The translations under genes and the position numbers were made by a program. The notes below the pieces were generated by a model. It was not told where the DNA came from. It worked only from the letters and a program-made list of their open reading frames with translations, and made no database searches. From Owenia fusiformis (lineage: Eukaryota; Annelida; Polychaeta; Sabellida; Oweniidae), in the NCBI GenBank assembly GCA_903813345.2, contig CAIIXF020000012.1:5189318-5249317 (forward strand): a stretch of 60,000 bases of DNA, given 5' to 3'. How positions within the stretch are numbered: position 1 is the first letter of the stretch; each line of letters opens with the position of its first letter. Shown here in pieces: positions 23,401-32,881 of this stretch.

Positions 23401-26400
23401 TAGGATATCCTATAATTAACAGATCGAGTTGATGGTAAGAACTAGTATGTGATATGATTGATTTTACCTTTTTGTCATCATTGCTTGAATATAATAATAC
23501 CATTCCAATTAATGATAACTCACTTATTGTATTACTTTCGCTTGATACACATGCTAGAAGATATGCATTTAAAATTAGTAAACCATTACCAAAACTATGG
23601 TTACATTGTAGTAGTGAAAGGCACATTAAAAATGAATATCACCCCCTTCAATCTATTTTACAGGTTTTTATGATTATTTCACGTTTTTCTATATTTTGCG
23701 TAACCAGGACTGTGAATTTTCTTCATTTTTCTTCAAACATTTTGTCTTACCAATATTCATTATATCTGTCAATTTCAAGAAAATCGCGTCGCTACGTTTG
23801 AAAATAATCCAAATTATGTCATTTTTCCCATTGAGCTTCATTATAAAAATGGAATTTTCAAACTTAATATTTTAAAATTCTACGTGGTGAAAAGTTGCGT
23901 ATTGAGTAGTTAGTTAATGTTATGGTGTAAACAATTCAAAACAAAAAGGAATAAAGAAAAAATGCCACGGAGAAGTCTCATTAACATCTCTTTAAAGCGT
24001 CATAATCGCATCAAAGCGTAATAATGCTTACCAAAGCTTATCAAAGCGTGATTTTAAGCGTAACAAAAACTGGTCGAAGCGGGATCATAGCGTGAGGAAC
24101 CGTAACAAGTCGGGAAATCAGAGCGTATCAGAGCTTATCAGAGCGTAACATTACAATAGGAAATCGTGATATTTTAGGAAAAGTAAACAAAAATGACGGC
24201 GCATTGCTCGCCGATTTAAAGCGTTGCATTCGTTGTTTGTGTGAACGTAGCTTTAAAAATGTTAGGCGCTTTTACCGAATATCCCGATTTACTCCAAGCT
24301 TTTCTACGACCTATTACGACCCCGACGCTTTAATCAAGCTTTGTTACGCTTTGGTGCCGCTTTACAATCCGCTTTAAAGCGCCATCAAAGCGCTGTTGGT
24401 GTGAACGTAGCTTTAGGTACTGTATTTTTTGACACAATAAACAGATTATCAAGAGACTTTTAGAACAAAATTCACATTGAATGAACTAAATAATTCTAAA
24501 ATTTCAAGGCAAAATATGCAAAATCATTCGAGTTATTCAACTTTCTTACGGTCCTGTTTTTTGGACACCCTATATAAATTGTGGGTGTATAAATTCCTTA
24601 AGTTGACATGAAAACTGTGAAGTGAGGTTAATTTTTGAAAATTTCAAGGAGTACGGGTGCTTTGGTGTCACATTTGTAAGGAGCATGAAAATGTACTTGA
24701 ATGGATTGTTAAAGTATAATAAAGCTCAAACCATTTTGGATTCTAAATATTCCATGTTCCTCATTTTGTTTGCTGGGAATTTTTTTCAGTCCAGAGTAAT
24801 CCTCATTCGTGTATCCATTGTTTATCATTTATAAAGCCTAAACCAGGTGTATATATGATAATTATACTGCAATAAATAAGATACTAGATACAGTATACTA
24901 GTGATAATCGATACCACTTGGTGAAGTCACAAAACCTGTATAAGGATTAATCAGGAAGTCTAGAAGTAGTTCTTCGATATTCCTTGGTTTGGTAAGATGG
25001 TTTGTGGAAATCTTGGATTCTCGCAAATGTGTGACTGGTGCACTACTCCTTGAAACTTTCAAAAATTAGCCGCATTCATGCTAGCTTTGGGGACCCATGC
25101 ACCTCCATTTCATAGTAATGAAAAATGCGTTTAAATGTGATGTTTTCTTTAACATGTATTTAAGTCAGGAAATGCATCCACATCTAAGGAAAACAGATAC
25201 AAAATATTTTTTCAGAAAATTATGGCTCCATTTTTGTACTTTTGATTAACTTAGCTGTTACCCTAACAACGTTGTACTCAAAAATAAAAATGTCGCAAAA
25301 TGTTTATGTAAAATGTTGACATTTTTCTTGGAGCATAGGCTTCTATTTTGATACAAGGCCTATTTTAGCAAATACTTTATCTTAATGAGGCCATTACTAA
25401 ATTAGGTTCTCTTGTTTCCAGGATTGTATTAGTTTGCTATCCAAAGCAATACAAGCGCATTTTTACTTGGAGAACTGCACCAATTTTTGCTTTTATACCT
25501 TGGTGTATAGCCTCACTCACTTTGCTACCAATGTTCTTAAGTTGGGGTGGGATGGAGTTTGACCCAGAGAGCATGATATGTTTGTTCGACTTTGATAAAG
25601 TGCCATCCAGTATGTTCGTTGCTGCTGTACTGTGTGTGTCGGTCAGTCTCTCTTTTGTGTCTATCATCGTAGCACATCTCAGGATTAAAGCAAAAAGACG
25701 GCAGGTACAGTTAGTTTGATCATAAATACATGGTCGGTTTCTACGGAAAGTGAAAGGGGATATACCGCAGAATTTAAAATTCAATGGAGTTTTAACATGG
25801 GAGTGATATCACACACCGCGGCCCAGTCAGATAGATTTCTGCGCACTTTACTTATTTAATTCACTTTGCACAACGCGCCCCCTGTAATTCATTCAGTGCG
25901 GGATTAAAAATTGGTTATGAGTGATATTGCACACCGCGGCCCAGTCAGATCGATTTCTGCGCACTTTATTTATTTAGCCAGAATATTAACACACTCAAAA
26001 TATCGCGCTGAAGCTTGTATATGCTGGCGCGATGGAAATATAGTTTTCTGTTAATAAATACCCAACAAGAAAGGGTAGCACAACGAATTCAACTTTTTTC
26101 GAAAGACTGCAGACTTGACCCGCGAAATTGTAATTTTGGATCACAGTGATGCCTCTAGAGAGGATATCTATGAGAATTATAGATTACAGTGCGCAGAATT
26201 ATAAAGTCATACTGACCTCAAAATGGTAGTACACAGTGTACACTGCCATCTTTCAATAAATTAAAGTGTGTTCTACACACCTTCGTATACAAAATACCAG
26301 AATGATTGATGTAATACCCGTATACCATTTCTTCTGGGAGAAGGAAAGTTCCGATATGTATTCCAGGACCGTAGCCAGGGGGCCTCACCCCCCTCCCCCT

Positions 26401-29400
26401 TGCCAAATATTCGTTCAAAATCATGCAGTTTTTCACCATTCTTAGCACTTTTCGCATGATCTTTTGGCCAAAAACCCCCTCTCTTGGCAAAATCTCCCCC
26501 TTGATAAAACCACTCCCCCAGATTAATCCAGGATACGGGCCTGTATTCTTAGACGAGATTGTTTAAGAACGTAAGGTAGACATAAGTGCCACCTGTTAAA
26601 AGCTAGGAGATATTTTCTAAGTTATTAAGTCATCAATCAGCAGACTGGTAATTGTATCCCCAAGTCCCCACCCACTTCAAACTCCATACACTAACATACT
26701 ATTACAATTTAAAATCAATTATATCTGTGTTTATTTGACTGTAGAAGGTGTACATTCATAGCACTGAATTGTATTACATTGCATTGTATTGTATTGTATA
26801 TCGCATCATTGTATTGTATTGTACTGCATTTTATTGTATTGCACTGCATTGTATTGTATTGCACTGCATTGTATTTAATTGCCGTATATTGTACTGTATT
26901 GCATTGTATTATATTATATTGCACTGCATTGTACTTTATTGCACTGTATTGTATTGTACTGCAGTGTACTACATTGTATTGCGCTGCATTGTATTGCGCT
27001 GCATTGTATTGTATTGCACTGCATTTTATTGTATTGCACTGCACCACATTGTGTTACACTGCATTGTTTTACACTGCATTGTATTGTATTGCACTGCAAT
27101 ATATTGCACTGCACCATATTGCATTGCACCGCATTGCAGTGCACTGCATTGTATTGTATTGTACTGTATTGAACTGCGATGTATTGTATTGCACTGCATT
27201 GTATTGCACTGTACCACATTGTATTGCACTGCATTGTATTGCAATGAACTACATTGTATTGTACTGTATTGAACTACATCACGTGTAATCTGTATGCATA
27301 TGCCCTCTTTTAATGAACATTATCTTTGAAACCATATTATAATCGAATCTGATAAAAGTGCGCATCATGGTCCTGGATGTGCTGCGCGCTAGAATCGGGA
27401 AATCTCAAAGTTCTCCTCGTTAGAGTACAGAAAGCGATAGGGGACCTGCGCATAATTCAAAATCGAATGGAGTTTTAACATAGGATTGATATCACACACC
27501 ACGGCCCAGTCAGATAGATTTCATCGCGCACTGAATGAATTACAGGGGCCGCGTTGTGCAAAGTTAATTAAGATAAAGTGCGCAGAAATTCATTCAGTGC
27601 GCGATAAAAAAATGATTATCTGTGAATAAATAACGAATAAATATTCGTGGCACCACGAATTTGATTTTTTTCGAAAGACTGCGGAGTGAACCAGCGAAAT
27701 GACAATTTTGGATAATATTGATGGCTCTAACGAGGAGAACTTTGAGATTTCCCGATTCTAGCACGCACTGTGTACTACCATTTTGAGGTCAGTTTGACTT
27801 TATAATTCTACGCACTATAATCTGTAATTCTCATAGATATTCTCTCTAGAGGCATCACTGTGATCCAAAATTACAATTTCGCGGGTCAAGTCTGCAGTCT
27901 TTCAAAAAAAGTTGAATTCGTTGTGCTACCCTTTCTTGTTGGGTATTTATTAACAGAAAACTATATTTCCACCGCGCCAGCATAAACAAGCTTCAGCGCG
28001 ATATTTTGAGTGTGTTAATATTCTGGCTAAATAAATAAAGTGCACAGAAATCGATCTGACTGGGCCGCGGTGTGCGATAACACTCATAACCAATTTTTAA
28101 TCGCACACTGAATAAATTACAGGGGGTGTGTGTGCAAAGTGAATTAGATAAATAAAGTGCGCAGAAATCTATCTGACTGGGCCGAGGTGTGTGATATCAC
28201 TCCCATGTTAAAACTCCATTGAATTTTAAATTCTGCGGTATATCCCCTTTCGCTTTCCGTATTAGAGCCATCAATATTATTCAAAATTGTCATTTCGCTG
28301 GTTCACTCCGCAGTCTTTCGAAAAAATTAAATTTGAATTTTTATTAGTTATTTATTCACAGATAATCATTTTTTCATCGCGCACTGAATTAATTTCTGCG
28401 CACTTTATTTTAATTAACTTTGCACAACGCGGCCCCTGTAATTCATTCAGCGCGCGATGAAATCTATCTGACTGGGCCGCGGTGTGTGATATCACTCCCA
28501 TGTTAAAACTCCATTCAATTTTGAATTATGCGCAGGTCCCCCTATTGCTTTCCGTAGGTTTCTGCTACATTTTCACTGCAATATGCGTTAATACATTTTA
28601 CTTTACTATTGGAAAAGTTGTTTTGGGGTTCAAGTGAATTATTTTAATATAAATTGGAAAGACACATTTTTTCAATTTTGAACCTAGTTTTACTGCTACA
28701 GTTGTTAGGCGTGGTTAATTTTGTGCTTTGTTTTATAACACTTGTCCATTCCATTTAGCAGCTGGGTATATACTAGTGGTGTCAATTAACCGCTTGAGCA
28801 TTAACCGGTTAACCGGGGGTTTTTACCGGTTAAAGTCGGTTAACCGGCGGGAAATTTGAACTGATAATTTCAAATGAAATCTTCATCTCCGATCTTGAAA
28901 GTTGAAAAAAATTTGAAAATGATATATCGGCGTTTATTTTTTACGTTCGTCAAGCTTTACGTTATTCTATGTAAGTAAGCGCGGGAAAGGAATGTGGCAG
29001 GGATTAAAGTTGCTGATTGGATGTTTGTAAGGAATTATCGGACCTATCACATGTATGAGTAGCTCACATGAAACTGACGCTTGAAAAACAAACAGATTAA
29101 AATGCAAAGTAAGCGCGGGAAAGCAATGTGGCAGGGATTAAAGTTGCTGATTGGATGTTTGTAAGGAGTTATGGGACTTATGACATGTATGAGTAGCTTA
29201 CGTGAAACTGACACCATAAAACCAATCGGACTAGCATGCAAAATAAGCGCGGGAAATAACAGAATTATACACGGTCAACTAACCGCCCATAAAAACTCAG
29301 ACTGGTCAAGGCATTATCGGCGGTTAACCGGTTAACCGGTTAATACTTGACACCTCTAGTATATACATTTCACAAGGGAGATACATGCATACAGGGTGTT

Positions 29401-32400
29401 CCAAAAGTAACAGGACTGGTGCTGGCATTTTGTCAATTTTTCACCGAGTGTCTTATGGCAATTAAAATTGTAAAGTTTCAGAAAAATGATGAAATGTTGA
29501 TAGGGTTATGGTTACTATAGTAACGTGACATCACAATACCCGGGGCAACTTTTCATGAAAATGTAATATCTAACATTCAGATCAGCTGTACCGAAGGAGT
29601 GGAAACGTTTATTGAAGCGAGACTTAAAGGCAGAATCAGATCTATAGGGGGTGACAAAATTACAAGCAACTTGTATAATTGACCTACCAATCTTTTCCTT
29701 ACAATATCAAAAACAATATCTCCCAAAAGATTCACAATATGTTATAAATTGGTGAAGTTATTAATGATTCAAGGTCCAAAAATGGGTGAAAAATGTTTAA
29801 ATACTCCCAAATAATAAGAATGGTAACCATTCTTATAGAAAAATAATAAATCATTGTAAAATTCTTTAGTTTTCCTCGAATAAAGTGTGCACTTTTGTGA
29901 TTTTTTTAGAAAATAGACATGACAAGGAATGACATGAGCCAAAAATATTCTAAAATTGAAACAATTTTTTGTTTAGCCTGTTCGCTATATCTGATTCTCT
30001 CTTTAACTTCTGTCTTTGAACCGCGCCTACAGACGGATCTTGTTCATTTCACACTTGGCGGAAAACCAGTGTCATTGAATGGTTTAACAGTTAAGTCAAT
30101 ACAAAAAAATAAATAGAAACAAATATTTGGAACCATTGTATAAAGATGAACATAATCGTGAGTTAAAAAGAACAGACTACTTTAAAATGGCTTATAATTG
30201 CACGAAACAAAATAAAATTCGACAACTCCAATTTAAGATTCTTCATGGTATTTGTACCACAAATGCTTACTTAACGCAGATAGGAATTAAACAGGATGCT
30301 AAATGTAGTTATTGTCCACTAAGAAACACCTTAAAGCACACGTTTTGGGAATGTAGACGGGTTCAGATTTTTTGAAAGCTATTAAAGAGAATTTAGAGAA
30401 ATTATTTAATGTAAATCTTGATTTTAATGCCCATGATATGGTGTACGGAAGATCTGTAAATAATGTTAACATCTTGCTAAATAGGCTATCACTAGCAATC
30501 AAATATTATACAGGGCGTTCCAAAAGTAACAGGACTGGTGGTGGCATTTTGTCAATTTTGCACTGAGTATCTTTAAATTTTCACAAATTGTACTTTAAAG
30601 TATTGCAACTAAAATTGTAAAGTTTCTGAAAAAAAGGCGGTTAGAGTTATGGTTACTATAGAAACATGACATCACAATACCCGGGGCAACTTTTCTGTGA
30701 AAATGTGATATCTAATATTTTTATATTACTGAAGAAAGTATCTAATTCACCTATTATAATACAACATTTCTTGTTTATTTTATTAGTTCCTTTGTTGTAA
30801 AGGTATTGCTATATAATACAACTCAGATTCAAGTATAATTTCATAATGATAGTAATATTTATTCAATTTCTTGGAATATCACTATGTATAACAGTCTGAA
30901 CAATTCACGGTTGAGTTTTTGAAAAGACTCAGATTGAAGCCAGTCATCTACCTTGATAGTGCGCCTGCCCACAGGTCACCATTTAAGACTATGCAGCTAT
31001 AGAGGAGCTAGGTCTTGAGGTCTAAAACCATGCACCATACTCCTCTGATCATGCAATGTCTAATTTTTACTTATATTGAGAACGGAATGCTAATCAGTGC
31101 TGTAAGACCTAGATGAGAATGACCTTCTCCAAATTGTCGAATCGGCCCTGCGTGACATGTCCTCAAATGGGTTCACTCATGTGTTGAACTCACCAAAGAG
31201 GAGCTTATTTTTCAAAGTAGACGATACATACAGAATATCACATCATTTTGAGTGATATCATTTTTATCGCCGAGTTGATATCAAATATCAACACGAGTGA
31301 GCGAAGCGAATGAGTGTTGATATTTGATATCTACGAGGTGATAAAATGATATCACGAGAAAATTATGTGATATTGGGTTTATCCCATGATAACAATCACA
31401 TTTCAATAATAAAATATAATAAAGTATAACAAGAGAATAAATTATCTGACCTAGTTTCCAACAATATTGTGGCGCGAAATGCAAATGTGATATCACACGG
31501 ATATGCGTGAGATAAACGATATCACACGCATATGAGTTTAATAAACGATTTTCTGGAAAATATCACACGGATTTCAATAATATCAGAAATATCAATAGCT
31601 GTTATTGTACAGATAACACATTAATCGTGGGATAAATAGGAATATCAAATGATGTAAAACAAATGTAATTCCCACAAATTGTTGCATTTCAACTTTGATA
31701 TGGCATGTACAAAATGATATGGCATGTACAAAATGCTTAATGTCTCTGTAACTTTTTGCGTGGAATGTTGCCCCGGGTATTGTGATGTCACGTTACTATA
31801 GCAACCATAACTCTACCCGAGTTTCATATATTTTGTAGAAACTTTGCAGTCTTAGTAACGATACATGAAAGTACATTATGTAAAACAATTTATCTAATTC
31901 ACTTATTATAATACAACACTTCTTGTTTATTTTATTAGTTGCTTTGTTGTAAAGGTGTTGCTATATAACTCAGATTCAAGTATAATTTCATTTTAATAAT
32001 ATTTATTCAATTTCCTGGAATACTAGTATCACTATGTATAACAGTCTGAACAATTTACAGTCTAGGACCTAACACTGAATAAATTATAAGTTTAATAGAT
32101 TCAATGATTAAGCATCCTAGAAAATACCTTTGGCAATAATACAAATGTTGTGAATATACTCCCAAAATTTCAAACAATAATATTCATTACATTGGTTTAA
32201 AATGAAAAACTTAAGATTTTTGCCAAATATTCCCGCCATTTCTATAAGCGGCAGCATCATTGAAGAAAATGTTTTGCTTAAAACTATCCACCAATATACA
32301 TCTTTCAACCAAATATGAAACAAATCCGTCCACAAGTACTCGAGTTATCTTCTGGACGGACGAACGGACCGACGAAGGGCCTCACTATATCCCTACCGAC

Positions 32401-32829
32401 CTTTGTATAATAAGTCGAATACAGCAAATGCAATTATGTGTTTTTCAGTTGGCAGCGATAGCTCCAAATATTTCATTGATGAATGTTACGGTGGGTGATA
32501 TCAAAACAAAAGATAAAAAGGGAGACATAACAAAAGAGCTTCGACAAGAAATTGATGATATAGCCTTGACTGGACGGTTGCTTACGGCCATTTTCATCGC
32601 ATCGTTGATATGGTTACCTTTCATCGTTGCCCTGGTGTCACATCATATTATGAATTACGGGAGAGATTTTTGGGCGTTTGCTAATCTACTCGGTCACATG
32701 CAGTCGGGATTAGATTGTTTGTGTTACGTCATTATCAGCAAGTATTTTAGGAGAGGCTATAAGAACGCTATACGTTTGATTTTCTGTTGCAAGAAGAGAC
32801 AGATGTACGCTGCAGTTGAAAATGTATAA
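11232..32829 (+). CDS. Class A G-protein-coupled receptor, five exons, 356 residues
   Basis: The exons are 11232-11426, 16607-16697, 17132-17252, 25422-25704 and 32449-32829. Phases agree at every junction, and together they make a full seven-helix receptor. Visible landmarks are an N-terminus with N-glycosylation sequons (NTT, NES), GNLLAIISV in helix 1 and [11 protein letters not shown] in helix 2. The disulfide cysteines sit in RLCEF (start of helix 3) and SMICLF (loop 2). A VNRI motif stands where DRY normally is, IWLP where CWxP is, and DCLCY where NPxxY is. The tail is short and basic with CCKK, a possible palmitoylation site. The NR-type motif and [10 protein letters not shown] loop resemble the melatonin, Tre1/moody and GPR84-like group; the ligand is unknown. 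The A at -3 and G at +4 support the start. Two extra copies of exon 1 lie downstream at 38134 and 44938. Confidence 0.88.
11684..13005. mobile_element. 1.3-kb transposon filled with ACGGGAG-type minisatellite
   Basis: The ends CAGACTTGCCAACCT and AGGTTGGCAAGTCTG are perfect 15-bp inverted repeats. Both are flanked by TGAAA (11679-11683 and 13006-13010). About 11710-12245 and 12640-12985 are repeats of words like TTTTTACGGTAGATTTTG and ACGGGAGATTTTACGGGAG. Some 390 bp of unique DNA lie between. The long open frames over the right block arise from the repeat. Confidence 0.82.
13360..13557 (-). pseudogene. Possible mariner transposase fragment
   Basis: The minus-strand frame contains [20 protein letters not shown] followed by PD, resembling the 'AHTA ... 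PYSPD' part of a mariner catalytic domain. The rest is too decayed to align by eye. Its place between mariner-type ends supports the reading. Confidence 0.4.
13867..16049. other. Receptor intron 1, little recognised
   Basis: The only coding-like trace is a short reverse-transcriptase motif near 15133, listed separately. The rest is AT-rich and unremarkable. Confidence 0.4.
15133..15171 (+). pseudogene. Tiny LINE reverse-transcriptase relic (motif A)
   Basis: The frame reads [13 protein letters not shown], matching the 'DFSKAFDTIDH' block that holds the first catalytic aspartate of non-LTR reverse transcriptases. No further motif could be followed on either side. Confidence 0.4.
16050..16410. 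repeat. GC-rich minisatellite, ~34-bp degenerate unit
   Basis: Tandem variants of 'agtggccccaa...aagcatccc' run for about ten units in otherwise AT-rich intron. A minus-strand open frame across it is a by-product of the repeat. Confidence 0.75.
16607..16697 (+). CDS. GPCR exon 2 (helix 2)
   Basis: The acceptor is GATTTTAG|GTC and the donor GCAG|GTAAAT; 91 nt, ending in phase 1. It encodes [19 protein letters not shown], with the conserved helix 2 aspartate. Confidence 0.88.
17132..17252 (+). CDS. GPCR exon 3 (loop 1, helix 3), GC donor
   Basis: The acceptor is TTTTTGTAG|GT. The exon carries the helix 3 cysteine (LCEFLGTVC) and ends in AACCG. The following bases GCAAGT make a GC-AG intron, and only this junction keeps the frame into exon 4 as [11 protein letters not shown]. 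Confidence 0.87.
17496..19732. mobile_element. 2.2-kb inverted-repeat element with an inner foldback
   Basis: The outer ends TAGTCCATGGTATGA and TCATACCATGGACTA are perfect inverted repeats. Inside, the arm 18827-19072 returns reversed at 19444-19688 (for example tacactcccctcca against tggaggggagtgta). No transposase was found. It lies in receptor intron 3. Confidence 0.75.
20290..20465 (+). pseudogene. Mariner transposase C-terminal relic
   Basis: One frame reads [14 protein letters not shown], like the 'WFQQDGA.. HTA' block with the catalytic aspartate altered. After a frame change another reads [13 protein letters not shown], the conserved '[12 protein letters not shown]' block with a catalytic aspartate. 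Stops and frameshifts make it dead. Confidence 0.6.
21798..22190. mobile_element. 393-bp MITE with 26-bp perfect inverted ends
   Basis: The left end AAAGGACGATTCTCGGTTTG and the right end CAAACCGAGAATCGTCCTTT are exact mirrors. Inside are two direct copies of a ~150-bp unit beginning aaatattacccaaatta. Nested in the 20615-24413 element. Confidence 0.8.
22946..23233. mobile_element. MITE with ~40-bp inverted ends and three inner palindromes
   Basis: The end AATGCATTTTATCCTACACT is mirrored at 23233. Between 23030 and 23130 stand three copies of a ~27-bp self-palindrome built on GGATATCGTAACGATATACT. A partial extra end follows at 23245-23265. Confidence 0.75.
23290..23410. mobile_element. Short palindromic MITE
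   Basis: The sequence reads nearly the same on both strands around a centre of the type CACTCG...CTTCGCTC...CGTGC, with gatattgatat/atatcaatatc arms. The element at 31234-31374 has the same design. Confidence 0.6.
24577..25421. other. Receptor intron 3, nothing recognised
   Basis: AT-rich sequence before exon 4, with no repeat or coding signal that I can support. Confidence 0.4.
25422..25704 (+). CDS. GPCR exon 4 (helices 4 and 5)
   Basis: The acceptor is TTGTTTCCAG|GATT and the donor CGGCAG|GTACAG; 283 nt. It encodes the second intracellular loop, helix 4, the loop with the second disulfide cysteine, helix 5 and the start of a basic third intracellular loop (RIKAKRRQ). Confidence 0.9.
26363..26547. 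mobile_element. MITE of the CAGGCCCGTAGCC family, older copy
   Basis: The left end CCAGGACCGTAGCCAGG and right end CCAGGATACGGGCCTG are degraded versions of the ends of the cleaner copy at 37088-37291. The interior shares the words aaaatcatgcagttttt and gagca/tagcacttttc. Confidence 0.65.
26757..27285. repeat. Pentanucleotide repeat, ATTGT/ATTGC/ACTGC type
   Basis: About 530 bp of 5-bp units such as ATTGT, ATTGC and ACTGC. Because 5 is prime to 3, the repeat is open in several frames on both strands. The low-complexity '[12 protein letters not shown]' peptides it would give are artefacts. Confidence 0.95.
28774..29358. mobile_element. 585-bp non-autonomous hAT element
   Basis: The ends TAGTGGTGTCAA and TTGACACCTCTA are typical of hAT elements. 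Both sides carry the exact 8-bp target duplication GTATATAC (28766-28773 and 29359-29366). Subterminal CCGGTTAACCGG palindromes stand at both ends. Inside, a ~125-bp unit beginning gtaagcgcgggaaag is repeated in tandem. No transposase. Confidence 0.88.
29392..29690. mobile_element. Left end of a mariner-type element
   Basis: It starts CAGGGTGTTCCAAAAGTAAC after a TA and runs into sequence shared with 30511-30720 (tgacatcacaatacccgggg). The matching right terminus was not found, so it is truncated. Confidence 0.6.
30117..30508 (+). pseudogene. C-terminal fragment of a LINE ORF2
   Basis: The frame from about 30120 reads [20 protein letters not shown], then [20 protein letters not shown] and FWEC. 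This matches the 'LQFKILHRILPTN ... CxxC ... H..WEC' zinc-finger-like end of non-LTR reverse transcriptase proteins. A frameshift near 30370 moves the continuation ([13 protein letters not shown]) to another frame. The mariner end at 30511 interrupts it. Its N-terminal catalytic part is missing. Confidence 0.65.
30511..30720. mobile_element. Second mariner-type left end
   Basis: It starts CAGGGCGTTCCAAAAGTAAC after TA and resembles 29392-29580. Part of its inner sequence is found reversed at about 31765-31815, which may be the remains of its other arm. Confidence 0.55.
30735..30915. repeat. Direct repeat, copy 1 (copy 2 at 31887-32060)
   Basis: Some 175 bp beginning tatctaattcac and ending gtctgaacaatt recur in the same orientation 1.15 kb downstream with few changes. 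This could be a tandem duplication or an element end. Confidence 0.7.
31234..31374. mobile_element. Palindromic MITE
   Basis: The arms atatcacatcatttt and ttatgtgatat and the inner ttgatatcaaatatcaacac / gtgttgatatttgatatc pair fold around a GAGTGAGCGAAGCGAATGAG loop. Confidence 0.65.
32449..32829 (+). CDS. GPCR exon 5 (helices 6 and 7, C-terminus)
   Basis: The acceptor is GTTTTTCAG|TTG; stop TAA at 32827-32829. It holds a third-loop segment with many charged residues, helix 6 ([14 protein letters not shown]), helix 7 ([11 protein letters not shown]) and a 25-residue tail. The frame is open further upstream to 32260, but that stretch precedes the acceptor and is intron. Confidence 0.9.
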   Translation: MAAIAPNISLMNVTVGDIKTKDKKGDITKELRQEIDDIALTGRLLTAIFIASLIWLPFIVALVSHHIMNYGRDFWAFANLLGHMQSGLDCLCYVIISKYFRRGYKNAIRLIFCCKKRQMYAAVENV

Positions 32830-32875
32830 ACAGTGTAAGTGCAAAAGATCTAAAACACGATCACAAATAAGATTC

Positions 32876-32881
32876 AATAAA
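32876..32881 (+). promoter_or_regulatory. Candidate polyadenylation signal AATAAA
   Basis: It lies 47 bases after the receptor stop codon. A second AATAAA at 33585-33590 would give a longer 3' untranslated region. Which is used cannot be told from sequence. Confidence 0.4.

Larger units (their letters stand above)
20615..24413. mobile_element. 3.8-kb transposon with long inverted ends, TA target
   Basis: The left end AAAGCTACGTTCACACCAAC and its mirror GTTGGTGTGAACGTAGCTTT are flanked by TA. The ends carry many copies of the words AAAGCG and CAAAGCTT over some 300-500 bp on each side. A second copy of the end sequence at about 24185-24253 suggests a duplicated right terminus. No intact transposase is visible. 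At least three smaller elements are nested inside. Confidence 0.72.
19796..24570 (+). mobile_element. Second mariner-type relic, split by the 20615-24413 element
   Basis: The left end CAGGGTGTCCTAATAAAACA follows TA. The right end near 24547-24570 is its reverse complement (ggtcctgttttttggacaccc). About 150 bp of matching inverted sequence extends inward on each side. Removing the insert leaves roughly 1 kb. Transposase traces lie at 20290-20460. Confidence 0.7.
25742..28556. mobile_element. Nested foldback elements in receptor intron 4
   Basis: The outer ends TACGGAAAG and CTTTCCGTA are flanked by GGTTTC on both sides (25736-25741 and 28557-28562). Arm A (25742 to about 26240) returns reversed at 27765-28261. 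Arm B (27426 to about 27730) returns reversed at 28262-28556. B is itself bracketed by a 35-bp inverted pair at 27391-27425 and 27731-27765. The words GGCCCAGTCAGAT and TGCGCACTTTA recur in all arms. The core holds a 185-bp MITE and the ATTGT repeat. No transposase seen. Confidence 0.75.

Noticed and set aside
26715-27288. Several long overlapping open frames on both strands (up to 174 codons)
   Set aside because: They lie wholly in a 5-bp repeat, which stays open in several frames by construction, and encode only YCIALHC-type low-complexity peptide.
32260-32448. Upstream extension of receptor exon 5 as a separate start
   Set aside because: The stretch precedes a good acceptor at 32448 and has no receptor-like sequence.
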